DNA from: an archaeon
GTDB lineage: Archaea; Asgardarchaeota; Heimdallarchaeia; Hodarchaeales; S146-22
Length of the DNA stretch: 7,478 nt
Direction of reading: 5' to 3'
Assembly (NCBI GenBank): GCA_024276395.1
Contig: JAJRXH010000620.1
Coordinates: 1 to 7,478, forward strand
Position numbers and translations under genes: made by a program. Positions within the stretch are counted from its first letter, which is position 1. The number at the start of each line of letters is the position of its first letter. The notes under the pieces were generated by a model. That model was not told where the DNA came from. It ran no database searches and was given only the letters and a program-made list of their open reading frames with translations. Below, piece by piece: positions 6,083 to 7,478 of this stretch.

Positions 6083-7478
6083 ATGTCCGTACAAAGTCTC
6101 AAGAACGAACCAATTAGCACCGAAGAATGGGAAGCATGTCGAGAAATCATCGAACTATTGAATGCAGGCAAGATAAGAACAAAAAAACAGTTAGAGCATT
6201 ACAAGCATCTCGTGTGTGCAAAACATGGCCTAAAACAAGTCATGAGTAACACGGTCATTCTACACGCAACCAAAAAGTATCCCATAAATCCAACAGCCCG
6301 CAAGATTCTCATCAAGAAGCCCGCAAGAACAACTAGTGGCATCGCAATCGTGGCAGTCATGACACCACCAGAAAACTCTTGTCCATGGGATTGTTATTAT
6401 TGTCCCAGTGCCGAAAACGCACCACGAAGTTATACTGGACGAGAACCTTCTACGATGCGCAGCCAGCAATTGGGATACGACCCATATAAAGTCGTCCGAG
6501 CACGAATAACCCAGCTACGAAAAATGGGACATCCAGCAAACAAGGTCCACATCGTGATTCAAGGAGGAACCTTCTTAGCACGACCTCAAAAAGAACAAGA
6601 AAAATTCATAATCGGGATATTAGATAGTATTTCATCGGAAACCTTCCCAGATTCAAGATCAAAAACATTAGGAGAATCCATCCAGAGATGCGAACTCAGC
6701 AAGACAAAAAACGTGGGAATCACGTTTGAGACCAGACCAGATGTCTGCAAGGAACGGCACGTCGATCGAATGCTCTTGATGGGAGGCACTTGGGTCGAAA
6801 TAGGTGTCCAAACGCTCTCCGATGAAGTACTAAGAAAAGTTAACAGGGGACATGATGTCGCAGCATCCATCCAGGCCATTAGAATAGCCAAAGATGCTGC
6901 TTTCAAGGTAACAATTCACATGATGCCAAACCTATTCACCACGCCAGATGAAGATGTCGCCATGTTTGACGAATTATTCAAAAATCCTGAGTTTTGTCCA
7001 GACGCTCTAAAAATTTATCCTACTCTCACCATACCAGGCACCAAATTGCACGAAATGTGGAAATCCAGGGAATACCTTCCTTATTCTGAAGAAGAATTAA
7101 TAGAAACCCTCATCAAGATTAAATCAAGATTACCACCATGGGTAAGAATTCAACGCATTCAACGTGACATCCCTGTACAACTCATCCAAGACGGAATCCA
7201 ACATGGAAATATTAGGGAATTAATTGCACGAGAAATGGAAAGTAGGAACTTGAAATGTCGCTGCATTCGCTGCCGAGAAATAGGGCACCAAATCCTAAAA
7301 AATGGATACCAACCCCTAAAAGAATATCCAAAACTCATAGTAAGAGAGTATCCAGCATCCAAAGGAAAAGAGTTCTTCATTTCCTTTGAAGATACCGTAA
7401 ATGATGTCATCTATGGTTTCGTGCGTTTACGACTACCTTCTACTCACGTGCACCGCCCCGAAATGCTGAATGAACCAA
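6083..7478 (+). CDS. elp3: Elp3, tRNA U34 carboxymethyltransferase (radical SAM plus GNAT), C-terminus off the right edge
   Basis: 465 codons are present with no stop before the window ends. Elp3 uses SAM and acetyl-CoA to build the cm5 group on the wobble uridine of tRNA; archaea usually encode it without Elp1/2. The radical-SAM domain carries cysteines C100, C104 and C107 (CPWDCYYC) for the 4Fe-4S cluster. Family signatures follow: SYTGREPSTMR (116-126), QGGTF (160-164), GITFETRPD (212-220), RGHDVAASIQA (255-265), HMMPNL (279-284), KIYPTLTIPGT (310-320) and QRDIPVQLI (360-368). The linker zinc-site cysteines are C392, C394 and C397 in KCRCIRCRE. The acetyltransferase domain begins near 415 (EYPASKGKEFF) and is cut off. 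ATG 6083 is the start because an in-frame TGA lies at 6074. It is divergent from dph6. The cluster spacing Cx3Cx2C is noteworthy for Elp3. Confidence 0.96.
   Translation, partial: MSVQSLKNEPISTEEWEACREIIELLNAGKIRTKKQLEHYKHLVCAKHGLKQVMSNTVILHATKKYPINPTARKILIKKPARTTSGIAIVAVMTPPENSCPWDCYYCPSAENAPRSYTGREPSTMRSQQLGYDPYKVVRARITQLRKMGHPANKVHIVIQGGTFLARPQKEQEKFIIGILDSISSETFPDSRSKTLGESIQRCELSKTKNVGITFETRPDVCKERHVDRMLLMGGTWVEIGVQTLSDEVLRKVNRGHDVAASIQAIRIAKDAAFKVTIHMMPNLFTTPDEDVAMFDELFKNPEFCPDALKIYPTLTIPGTKLHEMWKSREYLPYSEEELIETLIKIKSRLPPWVRIQRIQRDIPVQLIQDGIQHGNIRELIAREMESRNLKCRCIRCREIGHQILKNGYQPLKEYPKLIVREYPASKGKEFFISFEDTVNDVIYGFVRLRLPSTHVHRPEMLNEP

Noticed and set aside
5905..6171. 88-codon minus-strand frame at the elp3 start
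   Set aside because: It overlaps the elp3 promoter and first 30 codons antisense, and no suitable start lies outside that overlap.
6260..7410. Several minus-strand frames of 69-106 codons within elp3
   Set aside because: They are antisense shadows of a clearly recognised coding region.

Overview
The window looks like a piece of an AT-rich archaeal chromosome. The main evidence is gene content: a short single-polypeptide diphthine--ammonia ligase (Dph6), a radical-SAM/acetyltransferase Elp3 with no Elongator partners, a Grc3/Clp1-type polynucleotide kinase, and separate small enzymes in place of eukaryotic fusions. TATA-like boxes sit about 27-37 bases ahead of the first gene of each transcription unit, implying very short leaders or none, which also fits an archaeon. 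The phylum cannot be settled from this sequence; an Asgard-type or deep euryarchaeal origin is possible but only a guess.

Layout from left to right: (1) 1-96, minus strand: the first 32 codons of glycerol kinase (glpK), running off the left edge. (2) 169-762, minus: an unrecognised protein of about 197 residues with a soluble N-terminal half and a hydrophobic, Ser/Phe/Leu-rich C-terminal half. (3) 854-2083, plus: a polynucleotide 5'-hydroxyl kinase of the Grc3/Clp1 family, divergent from gene 2. (4) 2249-3382, plus: a tyrosine recombinase with a complete catalytic set. (5) 3356-5710, minus: a likely operon in transcription order dph6, class I glutamine amidotransferase, and a ketopantoate-reductase-family enzyme. 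The first two overlap by ATGA. The third follows after about 60 bases and overlaps the recombinase gene tail to tail by 27 bases. (6) 5711-6082: a 372-base divergent intergenic region. (7) 6083-7478, plus: elp3, whose first 465 codons are present and which runs off the right edge.

Functionally the window mixes translation and RNA work (Dph6 on EF-2, Elp3 on tRNA wobble uridines, the RNA kinase) with metabolism (glycerol kinase, the ketopantoate-reductase-like enzyme). The most interesting part is the glutamine amidotransferase translationally coupled to dph6. The pair has the architecture of a two-subunit GMP synthase (amidotransferase plus PP-loop ATP pyrophosphatase). That suggests a dedicated ammonia donor for the last step of diphthamide synthesis. 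Neighbouring elp3 adds a second translation-tuning modification enzyme, transcribed divergently. I see no rRNA, tRNA, CRISPR array or insertion sequence.
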